A DNA stretch of 42,269 nt, taken from positions 1 to 42,269 of IMG/VR virus record IMGVR_UViG_3300028388_004293; one strand, written 5' to 3'. Numbering within the stretch: the first letter of the stretch is position 1; each line of letters opens with the position of its first letter. Source of the DNA: a virus. The notes under the pieces were generated by a model. The model was not told the origin of the DNA and did not search any database. It saw nothing but the letters and a program-made list of their open reading frames with translations. A program made the translations under genes and the position numbers. Shown one piece after another: positions 1-8,552 of the stretch.

Positions 1-3
1 GTA

Positions 4-108
4 ATGGCAGGAGCTACAGTAACGGCTGGTATTGGTGCAGGAGTAGGTACAGCAATATTTCTTTGGCCTTGGTTAAATGAAAGTTCAGAGCTACATTGTA
101 AGAGGTAA
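4..108 (+). CDS. Small glycine-rich membrane peptide, possibly the 3' end of a longer gene
   Basis: This short reading frame of 34 codons has an ATG at 4, but the frame is open to the window edge, so the true start may lie upstream. The peptide begins MAGATVTAGIGAGVGTA and continues into a hydrophobic stretch ending near FLWPW, which fits one membrane-spanning segment followed by a short polar tail with a Cys. It lies 6 bp before the holin-like gene, so it could be a second small lysis-cassette membrane protein. No family is recognised. Confidence 0.45.
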   Translation: MAGATVTAGIGAGVGTAIFLWPWLNESSELHCKR

Positions 109-114
109 TTTAAG

Positions 115-294
115 ATGAATATGTCTAATATAAAACCTGTCCGTAAAGTAGCTGCTGGAGGCATCAGCGGCGCAGCAGTTACTATGATTATTTTTGGTTT
201 TCATCAAGCAGGCATTACTATTCCTGCTGAAGTAGCTGCTGCTTCTGTTACTATTCTTAGTTTTGTTAGTTCTTGGTTTACTAAGGACAAGTAA
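115..294 (+). CDS. Holin-like small membrane protein
   Basis: The gene encodes 59 residues with a charged N-terminus (NIKPVRKVAAGG), a first hydrophobic segment (about residues 17-32), a short turn, a second hydrophobic segment (about 36-54) and a lysine-containing tail. Two membrane segments, charged ends and position immediately before the muramidase (its TAA overlaps the next ATG as TAATG) are typical of phage holins, which permeabilise the inner membrane so the endolysin can reach the cell wall. The PAEVA...SWFTKDK ending resembles small holins of many podoviruses. Function is inferred from topology and context, not from a unique motif. Confidence 0.7.
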   Translation: MNMSNIKPVRKVAAGGISGAAVTMIIFGFHQAGITIPAEVAAASVTILSFVSSWFTKDK

Positions 295-1112
295 TGTTAG
301 ATTTCTTGCAACAGGTTATGTGTTCCACTAATCAGTGGGACACTCCTCAGTACTATTTTTCATGGCTTCCTGAAGACGCACAGAAGGCTTTAGGAGAGCC
401 TGACAGTTCTTCTGGTACCTTACTACCAGAGAGCCCTGAGAAAGCCTCTACAGCCCGTTTTGTGGCTTCTCAGAAGGGTGGTAGCTTTCCTGATGGTCGT
501 TGGTCTCCTGTGTTGATTGCAGGAAAAGGAATTCCTGAACAACTGGCTCTTAGCGAACAAGACTTGGAAGAGTTGGCAGATATCTACAGAATAAACATCT
601 GTAATTTAAAAGCAGTACTAGCAGTAGAATCTGCTGGTTCAGGGTTTTTACTTAGTGAACCTGCCCCTTCTCGACCAAAGATACTTTTTGAAGCGCATTG
701 GTTTTATAAACTTACCCCACAACCTGTAAGCAAAGTTAGACCTGACCTAAGTACTCCTAGATGGAATAAAAGTTTATACAAAGGAGGAAGTGCTGAATAT
801 AGTAGACTTGAGGATGCTGTAAGCTTTGATTATCACAATGCACTTAAATCTGCTTCTTGGGGACTAGGACAAGTTATGGGATTTAACTTTGAACTAGCTG
901 GATGTGATAGAGTAGAGCAGTTTGTAGTCGAAGCTTTTGAAGGAGAAAAGCAGCAATTTAAGCACATGCTTAATTTTATAGAAAATACAGATTTGATGGG
1001 ACACTTAAGAAATAATAGATGGGCTGCTTTTGCAAAAGGGTATAACGGGTCAGGTTATAAAGCTAACAAGTATGACAGACGCCTAGCTGCAGCAGCAAAA
1101 CGATGCAAGTAA
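294..1112 (+). CDS. Endolysin, N-acetylmuramidase (DUF3380 type)
   Basis: This 272-residue protein should hydrolyse the glycan strand of peptidoglycan for host lysis. The catalytic domain covers about residues 95-270. It includes the likely catalytic glutamate in AVLAVESAGSGF (about residue 111), the substrate-groove motif RPKILFEAHWFYKLT, the SASWGLGQVMGFNF segment and the terminal WAAFAKGYNGSGY. These are the hallmarks of the DUF3380/N-acetylmuramidase family found in many phages. Residues 1-90 form a less conserved extension and could be a cell-wall-binding or regulatory part. There is no signal peptide, so export depends on the holin, whose stop codon overlaps this start. The enzyme family is confident; the role of the N-terminal extension is unknown. 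Confidence 0.88.
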   Translation: MLDFLQQVMCSTNQWDTPQYYFSWLPEDAQKALGEPDSSSGTLLPESPEKASTARFVASQKGGSFPDGRWSPVLIAGKGIPEQLALSEQDLEELADIYRINICNLKAVLAVESAGSGFLLSEPAPSRPKILFEAHWFYKLTPQPVSKVRPDLSTPRWNKSLYKGGSAEYSRLEDAVSFDYHNALKSASWGLGQVMGFNFELAGCDRVEQFVVEAFEGEKQQFKHMLNFIENTDLMGHLRNNRWAAFAKGYNGSGYKANKYDRRLAAAAKRCK

Positions 1113-1190
1113 TTTTTAAGGGTGGGAGATTCCCCTATCCTACAAACTAAAGTATAGTCGCCTCAGTGGGTTAGAGTGAGGCTGAGGCAC

Positions 1191-1628
1191 ATGAATGAAA
1201 CTGAAGACACCAACCAACAGAAACCAGAAAGAAGTACCCTTGAAAAAACACGGCCAGCAATACGTTTCACACTTTTTTTCGGAATTGTTGGTTCAGCCGT
1301 GGCCATTGGAACGTTATTTGACACTATTGCCTCTCGTTTTCTTGGTGACATTCATAGTAACGCTGAGTGCTGTAGAGACTACCAAGCATACAAACAAGAA
1401 GATTCCTCCCAGAGACGTTTTTGGGTCCGTGTTATTGAGGAACTCCGTAACAGAGATACCGATCACGACTCCACATTGTCAAAGTTGCGCACCGAAATCG
1501 AAGTCTCTAAAGCAAGGCTGCAAGCCCTTGAACGTATTAAATCAATACCAGACGGATCAAAACTTGAAAAGTCTTTAAAAGAAATTAGAAACGAAATTAA
1601 AGCTTTAAAAAATAACAATGAACCTTAA
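1191..1628 (+). CDS. Membrane-anchored coiled-coil protein, possible inner-membrane spanin
   Basis: The 145-residue product has a polar N-terminus (MNETEDTNQQ), one hydrophobic segment around residues 25-46 (FTLFFGIVGSAVAIGTLF) and then a charged helical region rich in K, E and L (about 75-140). That is the architecture of an inner-membrane spanin subunit, and the gene lies directly after the endolysin. The start at 1191 is preferred because GAGGCTGAGG precedes it. An in-frame ATG at 1176 would overlap this ribosome-binding region. A +1 frame from 1195 to 1578 also encodes a hydrophobic segment, but it lacks a lipobox cysteine, so a nested Rz1-type partner is not supported. The spanin role is inferred. 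Confidence 0.55.
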   Translation: MNETEDTNQQKPERSTLEKTRPAIRFTLFFGIVGSAVAIGTLFDTIASRFLGDIHSNAECCRDYQAYKQEDSSQRRFWVRVIEELRNRDTDHDSTLSKLRTEIEVSKARLQALERIKSIPDGSKLEKSLKEIRNEIKALKNNNEP

Positions 1629-1782
1629 AGAAGAAAATATCTACAAAGCAGGACAACTAATTCTTAGTTTGTTAACAACTTTACCTCCAACATCAAAAGA
1701 TAGTATTGATTGGGATAAAGTTGAAAAAAAAGCTAAAGAATTAGTAGATTTAGCACAGTTTTGTAAAGATGAAAAAGTGTAA
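1618..1782 (+). CDS. Small protein of unknown function
   Basis: A 54-residue helical, lysine- and glutamate-rich protein starting MNLKEENIYKAGQLIL. It overlaps the end of the preceding gene by 11 nt and the start of the next by 14 nt, which argues for translational coupling and for real coding use. No motif or membrane segment is visible. I do not recognise a family. Confidence 0.55.
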   Translation: MNLKEENIYKAGQLILSLLTTLPPTSKDSIDWDKVEKKAKELVDLAQFCKDEKV

Positions 1783-1960
1783 AACTTGTACATACTTTAC
1801 AAAAGTAAAAAATCCTTGGTCAGATTCTTTAATGCCAATAGGCTATTGTGGTTATTATTCTAAAATAAGCAAAAAACCTTTTTGGGCTGTAATGCATCAA
1901 GTTGAGGAAAATGATGGACAAGGTTGCACTGTTTGGGAATTTATATCAAAACTAAACTAA
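1769..1960 (+). CDS. Small cysteine-rich, probably zinc-binding protein
   Basis: The 63-residue product has an N-terminal KCKTC pair (CxxC), a further Cys in GYCGYYSK and another in QGCTVWEF. This spacing is compatible with one structural zinc ion. The gene sits in the chain of short overlapping genes between lysis and portal. Several small phage proteins have this pattern but no function is established, and none is assigned here. Confidence 0.6.
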   Translation: MKKCKTCTYFTKVKNPWSDSLMPIGYCGYYSKISKKPFWAVMHQVEENDGQGCTVWEFISKLN

Positions 1961-1972
1961 TAGAGTATACTA

Positions 1973-2314
1973 ATGGCTATTAACTTAAACCCTAATCAAG
2001 TATTTCCAAATATCACTGTTGATGCAACTCCTGGTTCTGAATCTTTGACAATCCCTTTAAGTGATTTTGTTAAAGAGCTAACTGTTGCAGAAGTAGACCC
2101 AACAGAAGCTAATCCAGATTTTAGAGAGCTTCTTTTTTCTATTGTAGAACAGTTTTCAGTACATTTAGCTGGACTAGCTGAAGTGGATAAACCAAACAAA
2201 ACGACTGTTAGTAAAACAGGGCGATTAAATGCGAATGGAGACATGTCTTATACGTACAGTATTGCAATAGACACAACTGTATCTGCAGAAAGTGTAGTTG
2301 ATGAGCCTAGTTAA
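1973..2314 (+). CDS. Hypothetical protein, 113 residues
   Basis: A soluble acidic protein starting MAINLNPNQVFPN. It has a central helix (about 45-65) and a C-terminal part rich in T, S and V (about 72-113, ...MSYTYSIAIDTTVSAES) that looks like beta strand. It lies 13 bp before the next gene within the late operon upstream of the portal, so a virion or assembly role is plausible by context only. No family is recognised. Confidence 0.65.
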   Translation: MAINLNPNQVFPNITVDATPGSESLTIPLSDFVKELTVAEVDPTEANPDFRELLFSIVEQFSVHLAGLAEVDKPNKTTVSKTGRLNANGDMSYTYSIAIDTTVSAESVVDEPS

Positions 2315-2326
2315 GGAAATTAATTA

Positions 2327-2560
2327 ATGAAAAATTCAAGTGGAAGGCTTTCTACTAAAAAAGCTAAAAAAGTTCCTGTTAAACCTAAAAAGCTTAAACT
2401 TGGTAAAAAGTCTTCTACAATAAAAGAAGGATCATTAAGAAATGCTGCTGCTAAAAAAAGGATGAGTATTTCAGAATATTGCAAACAGAGTAATTTATCT
2501 GAACTTGCTAAAAAAAGATGTAGATTAGCAAAAGCATTTTCTAAAATGCGTAAAAAATAA
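2327..2560 (+). CDS. Small, very basic protein
   Basis: This 77-residue protein is packed with lysine, especially residues 5-40 (KKAKKVPVKPKKLKLGKK), and has a C-terminal helical part with two Cys. Its stop codon overlaps the portal start. Such composition suggests nucleic-acid or capsid contact, and it recalls the other lysine-rich small genes near 7.8-9.4 kb. No family is recognised. Confidence 0.6.
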   Translation: MKNSSGRLSTKKAKKVPVKPKKLKLGKKSSTIKEGSLRNAAAKKRMSISEYCKQSNLSELAKKRCRLAKAFSKMRKK

Positions 2561-4671
2561 TGCCTACTAACTTAGACCCAGTACCAGATCTTCAGATAGC
2601 TCCCAAACTTACAGATTGGGAGAATGAACCTACTGTAGAAGATTTAAAAGAAGATTATAATGCTGCTAGGTCAGATCATGATCATTATGTTAGCCAAATA
2701 AACTATTGGCTAGATAACCTATATGTCCGTGGCAATGCTAAAATAAAGAAAAGAAAAGGTAGGTCAACTGTTGTTCCTAAACTTATTAGGAAACAAGCAG
2801 AATGGCGATATGCTTCTTTATCTGAACCTTTTCTTTCCCAAGAAGATTTATATAAAGGAAAACCTAGAACTTATAAAGATAAAGAAGCTGCACACCAAAA
2901 TGCTCTGCTTTTAAACTATCAGTTTAATAATGATATTGATAGAGTAAAGTTTGTTGATGAGTACGTAAGAACTGCTGTAAATGAAGGTACTGTAATTGTA
3001 AGAATTGGTTGGGACTTTCAAGAAGAAGAGCAGGAAGTAGAAGTTCCTGTACTAAAGTCTCAGCCTGTTACTGACCCTATAGCAGTACAGGCTTTACTAG
3101 AACAAGGACAAGAGCCTTTACAGTTACAAGCTGTAGGTACTAAAAAAGAGCTACAAACTGTAACTACTATCAACAGACCTACTCTACAGATATGTGATTA
3201 TAATGATGTTGTTATAGACCCTACTTGTGAGGGAGATACAGATAAGGCTCAGTTTATTATTTTTGGTTTTGATACTTCAATCTCTGCATTAGAGAAATCA
3301 GGAAAATATCAAAACTTAGATAATATTGATATAGAAAGAAACTCTGTTCTTTCTGAGCCTGATGCGACATCAGATGGTGAAGTAAAGTCCTTTCAATTTA
3401 AAGACACTCCCAGAAAGAAAATTAGGGCTTGGGAGTATTGGGGTTACAGGGATTTACATGGTACAGGTCAAGTAGAGCCTTTTGTTGCTACTTGGGTTGG
3501 GGATACCATGATTCGTATGGAAGAAAATCCTTTTCCTGATAAAAAACTTCCTTTTGTAATTGTTCCTTACTTACCTAGGAAAAAAGAGATTTATGGTGAG
3601 CCTGACGGAGAGCTATTAGAAGATAACCAAAAAATCTTAGGAGCAGTTACTAGGGGCATGATTGACATCATGGGCCGGTCTGCTGCAGGACAAAAAGCTA
3701 TCAGAGCAGATGCACTTAATGTCACTAACAGGAGGAAATTTGAGAACGGCGAAGACTACGAGTTTCAGTCTCATGTTGATCCTCGTATGGTTTTCTACGA
3801 TCACAACTATCCTGAAATTCCTGCATCTGCTCAGTTTATGATTCAGATGCAGCAGGCTGAAGCAGAGTCTCAGACGGGCGTGAAGGCGTTCCATGGAGGC
3901 ATGGACAGTGACAGCCTGGGTAAGGTTGCTACAGGCATACGGGGCGTCCTAGACGCTGCTGCAAAGCGTGAGATAGGCATTCTTAGAAGGCTTGCAGAAG
4001 GTCTCAAGCAGATTGGCTACAAGATAGCTTCTATGAATGCTGAGTTTTTGTCTGACGAAGAAATTATTCGTGTAGCAGATCAAGATGTAACTATTAATAG
4101 AGAAAACTTACTTGGTAAGTTTGATCTTATTTTAGATATTAGTTCTGCAGAAACAGATAATGTAAAAGCACAAGAACTTGCTTTTATGTTACAAACTGTA
4201 GGTCCAAATGAAGATCCTGAAATTAGAAAAATTATAATGGCTGATATTGCTAGACTTAGGAAGATGCCTGAGTTAGAGCAAAAAATTATGAATTACACAC
4301 CTCAACCTAACCCGTTAGAAGTACAAAAAGCTCAGCTTGAAATTGCAAAACTGCAAGCAGAAGTCCAAAAGCTTCAAGCAGAAATCAAAAACTTAGGCGC
4401 TGAAAGTATGCTAGACATAGCTAAAGCGCAGTCAGAGCAGCAAAAAGCACGTTACACCGCTGGACAATCAGACAAACTTGATCTAGATTTCTTAGAACAG
4501 AAATCAGGAAGAGATCACTTGAAAGAAGTCCATAAATTAGGTGCTCAAGCTAGATCTAATATGGAACTTAAAGAAAGAGAAGCTCAAGCCAAAGATAGAA
4601 ATACTTTATTAACTAAACAACTAGAGCTTCAAAAAGAAAGACTTTCCCCTAAAGCAACTATCAATAATTAA
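2560..4671 (+). CDS. Portal (head-to-tail connector) protein
   Basis: The 703-residue product is the probable portal, the ring at one capsid vertex through which DNA is packaged and ejected. Supporting features are its length (N4 portal gp59 is of similar size), its place two genes before the capsid protein, and its composition. It has an N-terminal region with YVSQINYWLDNLYVRG, a central region with PFVIVPYLPRKKEIYGEPDG and a conserved stretch ILGAVTRGMIDIMGRSA. The C-terminal 110 residues form a long, charged coiled coil (repeated QLEIAKLQAEVQKLQAEI), as in portals with a barrel or crown. The start follows the previous stop directly (TAATG). I cannot name a subfamily with certainty. Confidence 0.8.
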   Translation: MPTNLDPVPDLQIAPKLTDWENEPTVEDLKEDYNAARSDHDHYVSQINYWLDNLYVRGNAKIKKRKGRSTVVPKLIRKQAEWRYASLSEPFLSQEDLYKGKPRTYKDKEAAHQNALLLNYQFNNDIDRVKFVDEYVRTAVNEGTVIVRIGWDFQEEEQEVEVPVLKSQPVTDPIAVQALLEQGQEPLQLQAVGTKKELQTVTTINRPTLQICDYNDVVIDPTCEGDTDKAQFIIFGFDTSISALEKSGKYQNLDNIDIERNSVLSEPDATSDGEVKSFQFKDTPRKKIRAWEYWGYRDLHGTGQVEPFVATWVGDTMIRMEENPFPDKKLPFVIVPYLPRKKEIYGEPDGELLEDNQKILGAVTRGMIDIMGRSAAGQKAIRADALNVTNRRKFENGEDYEFQSHVDPRMVFYDHNYPEIPASAQFMIQMQQAEAESQTGVKAFHGGMDSDSLGKVATGIRGVLDAAAKREIGILRRLAEGLKQIGYKIASMNAEFLSDEEIIRVADQDVTINRENLLGKFDLILDISSAETDNVKAQELAFMLQTVGPNEDPEIRKIIMADIARLRKMPELEQKIMNYTPQPNPLEVQKAQLEIAKLQAEVQKLQAEIKNLGAESMLDIAKAQSEQQKARYTAGQSDKLDLDFLEQKSGRDHLKEVHKLGAQARSNMELKEREAQAKDRNTLLTKQLELQKERLSPKATINN

Positions 4672-4673
4672 TT

Positions 4674-5012
4674 ATGTCAGACTCAGAAGAATATAAGCAA
4701 ATCGAACTAACAATTGACCAATGTAAGGAATCTATTGAATTGTTAGATGCCCTAGATAGATTACGTAAAAATGCTGATTGGAAGTTTTTGATTGAAACTA
4801 ACTATTTAGAAAAAGAAGCTTCTAGACTTGTGTTAGCTAAAGCTGATCCTGCTCTTCAAGAGGATGCACAACAAGAACAGTTAGATAAGATGATTCATGG
4901 TGTTGGTTGGTTTAGGCAATATTTGCATAAAATTATTCAAATGGGTCTGCAAGCTAAACGTACTTTGCCTGAACACGAGCAAACTAGAGAAGAGATCTTA
5001 TCTGAAAATTAA
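4674..5012 (+). CDS. Small helical protein of the head module
   Basis: A 112-residue, predominantly helical protein (MSDSEEYKQIELTIDQCK) with many charged residues and no membrane segment. It lies 2 bp after the portal and 11 bp before the scaffold candidate. In N4 a small gene (58) occupies the same slot between portal gene 59 and gene 57, so the position is syntenic. Function is unknown. Confidence 0.65.
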   Translation: MSDSEEYKQIELTIDQCKESIELLDALDRLRKNADWKFLIETNYLEKEASRLVLAKADPALQEDAQQEQLDKMIHGVGWFRQYLHKIIQMGLQAKRTLPEHEQTREEILSEN

Positions 5013-5023
5013 TAAATATTGTC

Positions 5024-6154
5024 ATGTTTCCTGAAGAAAATAAAGAAGATAAAAAAGAAGAATCTCCAGAAGTAGAAGAAACTTCTGGAGATGTTTTAAG
5101 CATGTCTGATGACGAAATATCAGATATGTCTTTAGATGATTTTATAAAAAATCAGGCTAAACAAGATACTTCAGAAGAAAACGAAGAAAAAGATAGCCCA
5201 GAAGAAGAAGAAGATATTCCTGCAAGGGATGTTTATGAAGAAACGGGAGACTCTGAAGAAGAGGATGTTGAAGAAGAGGAAGAACCAGAAGAAGATGAAG
5301 ATGTAGAAGAGGATACGGAAGTCACGTTAGAAAAAAAGGAAACTGGTCCAGGGATTGATTACGAAAATGAATATAAAAAACTGTTAGAGCCTTTTAAGGC
5401 TGCTGATAGAACTATACAAGTAAATAATGTAGATGAGGCAAGAAGACTGATGCAAATGGGAGTAGATTATTCCCGTAAAATGCAGTCTTTAAAACCACAT
5501 CTTAAAATTACAAAAGCCCTTGAAAATCAAAAATTATTAGATGTTGATAAAATCAATCATCTAATTGAAATTTCACAAGGTAAAAAAGAAGCTATTGTTG
5601 AGCTTCTTAAAAAACATAATTTAGATCCTACTGATTTGGATCTAGAAGATGAAAAGGAATACTCTCCTAAATCTTACACTCCAAGTGATAAGCAACAAGA
5701 GTTGGAAGAAGTATTAGATTCCATTAAGGGCACTGCTTCTTATCAAAAAACTCTTGAAGAACTTGGTAACAAGTGGGATGAGGAGAGTAGGGCTATTCTT
5801 ATGGAAAATCCACAAGTAATTGCCAAAATCAATGATCATATAGAAAAAGGTATATATGACATGATTATGGCAGAAGTGGAAAGAGAAAGAGCTTTAGGAA
5901 CAATCAATGGACCTGACATCGCGGCGTACAAGACAATAGGTGAAAAATTACAGGCTAATGGCAGATTTGCCCACTTGGCTAGTATTAAACCAAAGTCTGA
6001 AAGCAAACCGCAAAAAGACTCTAAAGAGGTTAAGCAGCGTAAGCGTGCTGCAGCGCCTCCTAAGAGGACTACCAAAAAATCTGAAACTCTTTACAAAAGT
6101 CCTTTGTCTATGTCAGATGAAGAGTTTGAAAGAGAATTTGGTAAAGTTGGTTAA
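5024..6154 (+). CDS. Probable capsid scaffolding protein
   Basis: The 376-residue protein has an extremely acidic first third (about residues 1-110, runs such as EEEDIPARDVYEE and EEEEEPEEDEDVEE). Helical, charged middle and C-terminal regions follow, and it ends in a short basic patch (KQRKRAAAPPKRTTKK) before an acidic tail. Strong acidity, helical character and a basic C-terminal segment immediately upstream of the capsid gene are the usual signs of a scaffold that nucleates procapsid assembly and then leaves. The N4 equivalent by position is gene 57. Identity rests on composition and context. Confidence 0.65.
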   Translation: MFPEENKEDKKEESPEVEETSGDVLSMSDDEISDMSLDDFIKNQAKQDTSEENEEKDSPEEEEDIPARDVYEETGDSEEEDVEEEEEPEEDEDVEEDTEVTLEKKETGPGIDYENEYKKLLEPFKAADRTIQVNNVDEARRLMQMGVDYSRKMQSLKPHLKITKALENQKLLDVDKINHLIEISQGKKEAIVELLKKHNLDPTDLDLEDEKEYSPKSYTPSDKQQELEEVLDSIKGTASYQKTLEELGNKWDEESRAILMENPQVIAKINDHIEKGIYDMIMAEVERERALGTINGPDIAAYKTIGEKLQANGRFAHLASIKPKSESKPQKDSKEVKQRKRAAAPPKRTTKKSETLYKSPLSMSDEEFEREFGKVG

Positions 6155-6182
6155 TGCGAACTTTTAGTTAAAGGTAAATACA

Positions 6183-7718
6183 ATGGCAAATCTACCGTTT
6201 GAAACTGGTCATGCTTATAACGCACCTCCTGGTTCGGAGTCTAGCGTTGGTCCTCAAATATATACTGAGTATTTTTACAAAAATGCTCTAAAAGAAGCTG
6301 CTAAGGAGCAGTTTTTTGGTCAGCTAGCAGATGTTACTGCTATGCCAAAGCACTTTGGTAAGACCATTAAACTGTTTCATTACTTGCCTATTTTAGATGA
6401 TCGTAACATCAACGATCAGGGCATTGATGCCAACGGTGTAAGCCTTGCTGCTGACTTTGCTACAGACGAAACGTATGCAAAAGTTACTATCATGGCTCAG
6501 GCTCCTGACTCCCAAGGTGGTATGAAGTACTACTTTGAAGGTGTAGCTCAGGACGGCACCAACAGTGCTGGTGCTATCAGCAACGCTACTGGTATTGCTG
6601 AAGGCAAGGTTCTTGCCTTTATGAACGGCATGATGGGTTACACCAGTGCTAATTATGCAACTTGGCTAACTGACTCTAGTGCTGTCGAGGCCCCTACTGC
6701 CCGAGACTCTGCACTCTGGTATGTTGAAGTTACTGCCAGCGGTGAAGAGTACAACTACGGCAACCTGTACGGCTCTACCAAGGATGTCGGTACTATTGTA
6801 GGTAAGCTTCCAGTGCTTTCTGAAAATGGTGGACGGGTTAACCGTGTTGGTATGACTCGTCTTACCATTGAAGGTAGCATTGAGAAGTTTGGTTTCTTTG
6901 AAGAGTACACTCAAGACTCTCTGGATTTTGATAATGATTCAGAGCTTGAGATGCACATCACTGAAGAAGCCGTGAAAGCTGCCAACGAGATGACTGAAGA
7001 CCAGCTTCAGATTGATCTTCTCAACGGCGCTGGTGTAGTCCGGTTTACGGGCTCAGCAACTTCTACAGCGACTCTTACAGGCGGCACGGCTGTTGCTGGT
7101 GCAAGAGACCTTGTGACCTACGATGACCTTGTGAAGCTTGGTATCGAGCTGGATCAGAACCGCACGCCTAAGAACACACGTCTGATCACTGGCTCTCGCA
7201 TGATCGATACTCGTGTGGTCAACGCTGCCCGGTACATGTACATCGGCTCTGAGCTGCTTCCTACGCTCATGAAGATGGAAGACTACCACGGTGAGCGTGC
7301 TTGGATTCCTGTGGCTCAGTACGGCGCTTCTACGCAGCTAGCCCGAGGTGAGCATGGGTCCATTGCTGACTTCCGTGTAATTGTTGTGCCGGAGATGATG
7401 CACTGGGATGCAGCGGGTGCTGCTGTAGGTGACGAGACCGATGAAGTTTGCTACTGGTCTACTGATGCAGCCGGTGCAAACAAGTACAACGTCTACCCAA
7501 TGCTTGTTGTTGGTGATGGTTCCTTCACAACTATTGGTTTTCAAACCGATGGTAAGTCAGTGAAGTTCCGCATCACTCATAAGAAGCCTGGCATGGAAAT
7601 CGCTGATCGTAACGATCCTTACGGTGAGACTGGTTTCTACAGCATCAAATGGTGGTATGGCATGATGGTCCTCAGACCTGAGCGCCTTGCCCTCATCAAA
7701 ACTGTTGCTGAGATGTAA
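6183..7718 (+). CDS. Major capsid protein, N4-gp56 family
   Basis: The 511-residue product forms the icosahedral shell. It begins MANLPFETGHAYNAPPG and contains the family-typical stretch with NRTPKNTRLITGSRMIDTR, followed by YMYIGSELLPTLMKM, ERAWIPVAQYG and the IADFRVIVVPEMMHW strand. It ends with ...WYGMMVLRPERLALIKTVAE. These match my knowledge of the N4-gp56 capsid family, which has the HK97 fold. The gene is distinctly richer in GC and more biased in codon use than its neighbours, as expected for the most highly expressed protein. A GC-rich hairpin follows the stop codon. Confidence 0.88.
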   Translation: MANLPFETGHAYNAPPGSESSVGPQIYTEYFYKNALKEAAKEQFFGQLADVTAMPKHFGKTIKLFHYLPILDDRNINDQGIDANGVSLAADFATDETYAKVTIMAQAPDSQGGMKYYFEGVAQDGTNSAGAISNATGIAEGKVLAFMNGMMGYTSANYATWLTDSSAVEAPTARDSALWYVEVTASGEEYNYGNLYGSTKDVGTIVGKLPVLSENGGRVNRVGMTRLTIEGSIEKFGFFEEYTQDSLDFDNDSELEMHITEEAVKAANEMTEDQLQIDLLNGAGVVRFTGSATSTATLTGGTAVAGARDLVTYDDLVKLGIELDQNRTPKNTRLITGSRMIDTRVVNAARYMYIGSELLPTLMKMEDYHGERAWIPVAQYGASTQLARGEHGSIADFRVIVVPEMMHWDAAGAAVGDETDEVCYWSTDAAGANKYNVYPMLVVGDGSFTTIGFQTDGKSVKFRITHKKPGMEIADRNDPYGETGFYSIKWWYGMMVLRPERLALIKTVAEM

Positions 7719-7728
7719 ACCAAAGGAA

Positions 7729-7746
7729 GGGGGGCTTAGGCCCCCC
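7729..7746 (+). terminator. GC-rich hairpin after the capsid gene, possible attenuator
   Basis: Starting 10 nt after the capsid stop codon, GGGGGGC pairs with GCCCCCC around the loop TTAG (7 bp). Only a weak TAATCACTTT follows, so this may be a partial terminator or an mRNA 3'-end stabiliser that limits expression of the downstream genes relative to capsid protein. Confidence 0.65.
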
Positions 7747-7766
7747 TAATCACTTTGGAGTATGTT

Positions 7767-7871
7767 GTGGAAAAACCTATGACTTATAAGCCCAGTACTC
7801 AAATACGTACTGCTTATACTCCTAAACGTAAGAAGAAAAAATCTTCTACTAAAAAGAGCAACAGAAAATGA
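7767..7871 (+). CDS. Very basic small protein with GTG start
   Basis: 34 codons from a GTG at 7767, preceded by TTTGGAG at a suitable distance, to a TGA that overlaps the next ATG (ATGA). The C-terminal half is nearly all K, R, S and T (PKRKKKKSSTKKSNRK). An in-frame ATG at 7779 is an alternative start. It is the first of a group of four lysine-rich products behind the capsid gene. They may be minor DNA-binding or head proteins, but this is inference. Confidence 0.5.
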   Translation: MEKPMTYKPSTQIRTAYTPKRKKKKSSTKKSNRK

Positions 7872-8359
7872 GCAGCTTTCATATGAATGCTACGGGGTCT
7901 CAACGAAGTGTTGGGCCTAGACGTGTACCTAAAAAATATACATTTGCAGACTTTACCCAAGTAATATCTAAGTCTGTCTTCGGAGCAAAAAGACTAGCAA
8001 ATAAACTAGGTGAAATTCCAACTGTATCTAGAGCATATAGTAGAATTACTACTAAAATTGCTGGTACAGGAAGTACTACAGCAACAATTACAGTAAATGG
8101 AGGGTTTTCCCCTTACAAAGGTACTGTAACGCTTGCTTGTAACGCTGGTGCAGCTATTACTGGATTAACTGCTGTTCCTTTTGACAAAGAAACAACTAAT
8201 GCAGAACTTGCGGCTTTGATTGCTGCTGAACTTAACAATGCACAAGATGCAGGTACAACCGTAACTCTTGATGCCAGTGCTTCTGGTAATGTTGTTACAG
8301 TTACTGAAGATGGTGGCGCTAATATTGTTAGTTTGTCTGCAACAATTGCGAAAAGTTAA
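7868..8359 (+). CDS. Putative virion surface or decoration protein
   Basis: The 163-residue protein has a basic N-terminal half ending near residue 60. A threonine-, alanine- and valine-rich beta-type region of about 100 residues follows (TTATITVNGGFSPYKGTV ... VVTVTEDGGANIVSLSA). The repeated short strands and glycine turns look like an immunoglobulin-like or jelly-roll fold used in capsid decoration proteins. The position right after the capsid protein agrees. No family can be named. Confidence 0.6.
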   Translation: MSSFHMNATGSQRSVGPRRVPKKYTFADFTQVISKSVFGAKRLANKLGEIPTVSRAYSRITTKIAGTGSTTATITVNGGFSPYKGTVTLACNAGAAITGLTAVPFDKETTNAELAALIAAELNNAQDAGTTVTLDASASGNVVTVTEDGGANIVSLSATIAKS

Positions 8360-8370
8360 TGGTGATTTAA

Positions 8371-8550
8371 ATGAAGATGAAAAAAGGCAAATCTAGTAAG
8401 TTTTATACTTCCCCTGGTAAAAAGTCTCAAGGCAAGACTTCAGGTAGAAATAATTTTTATACTTCTCCGGGTTCAGGTAGCCAAAGTAAAGTAACTGGGA
8501 GAAATAGTTTTAAAACTGCCAACAACAGCCCTGAAACTAAGAAGGCTTGA
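8371..8550 (+). CDS. Small basic repeat protein
   Basis: A 59-residue protein, MKMKKGKSS at its start, with an internal duplication: KFYTSPGKKSQGKTSGRN is followed by NFYTSPGSGSQSKVTGRN. It is rich in K, S, G and N and looks intrinsically disordered. It lies between virion protein genes and shares its composition with the next two products. No family is recognised. Confidence 0.55.
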   Translation: MKMKKGKSSKFYTSPGKKSQGKTSGRNNFYTSPGSGSQSKVTGRNSFKTANNSPETKKA

Positions 8551-8552
8551 AC

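Noticed and set aside
1195-1578. Nested +1 frame as an outer-membrane spanin (Rz1-like)
   Set aside because: It has a hydrophobic stretch but no lipobox cysteine, and its downstream sequence is not proline-rich as Rz1 is.
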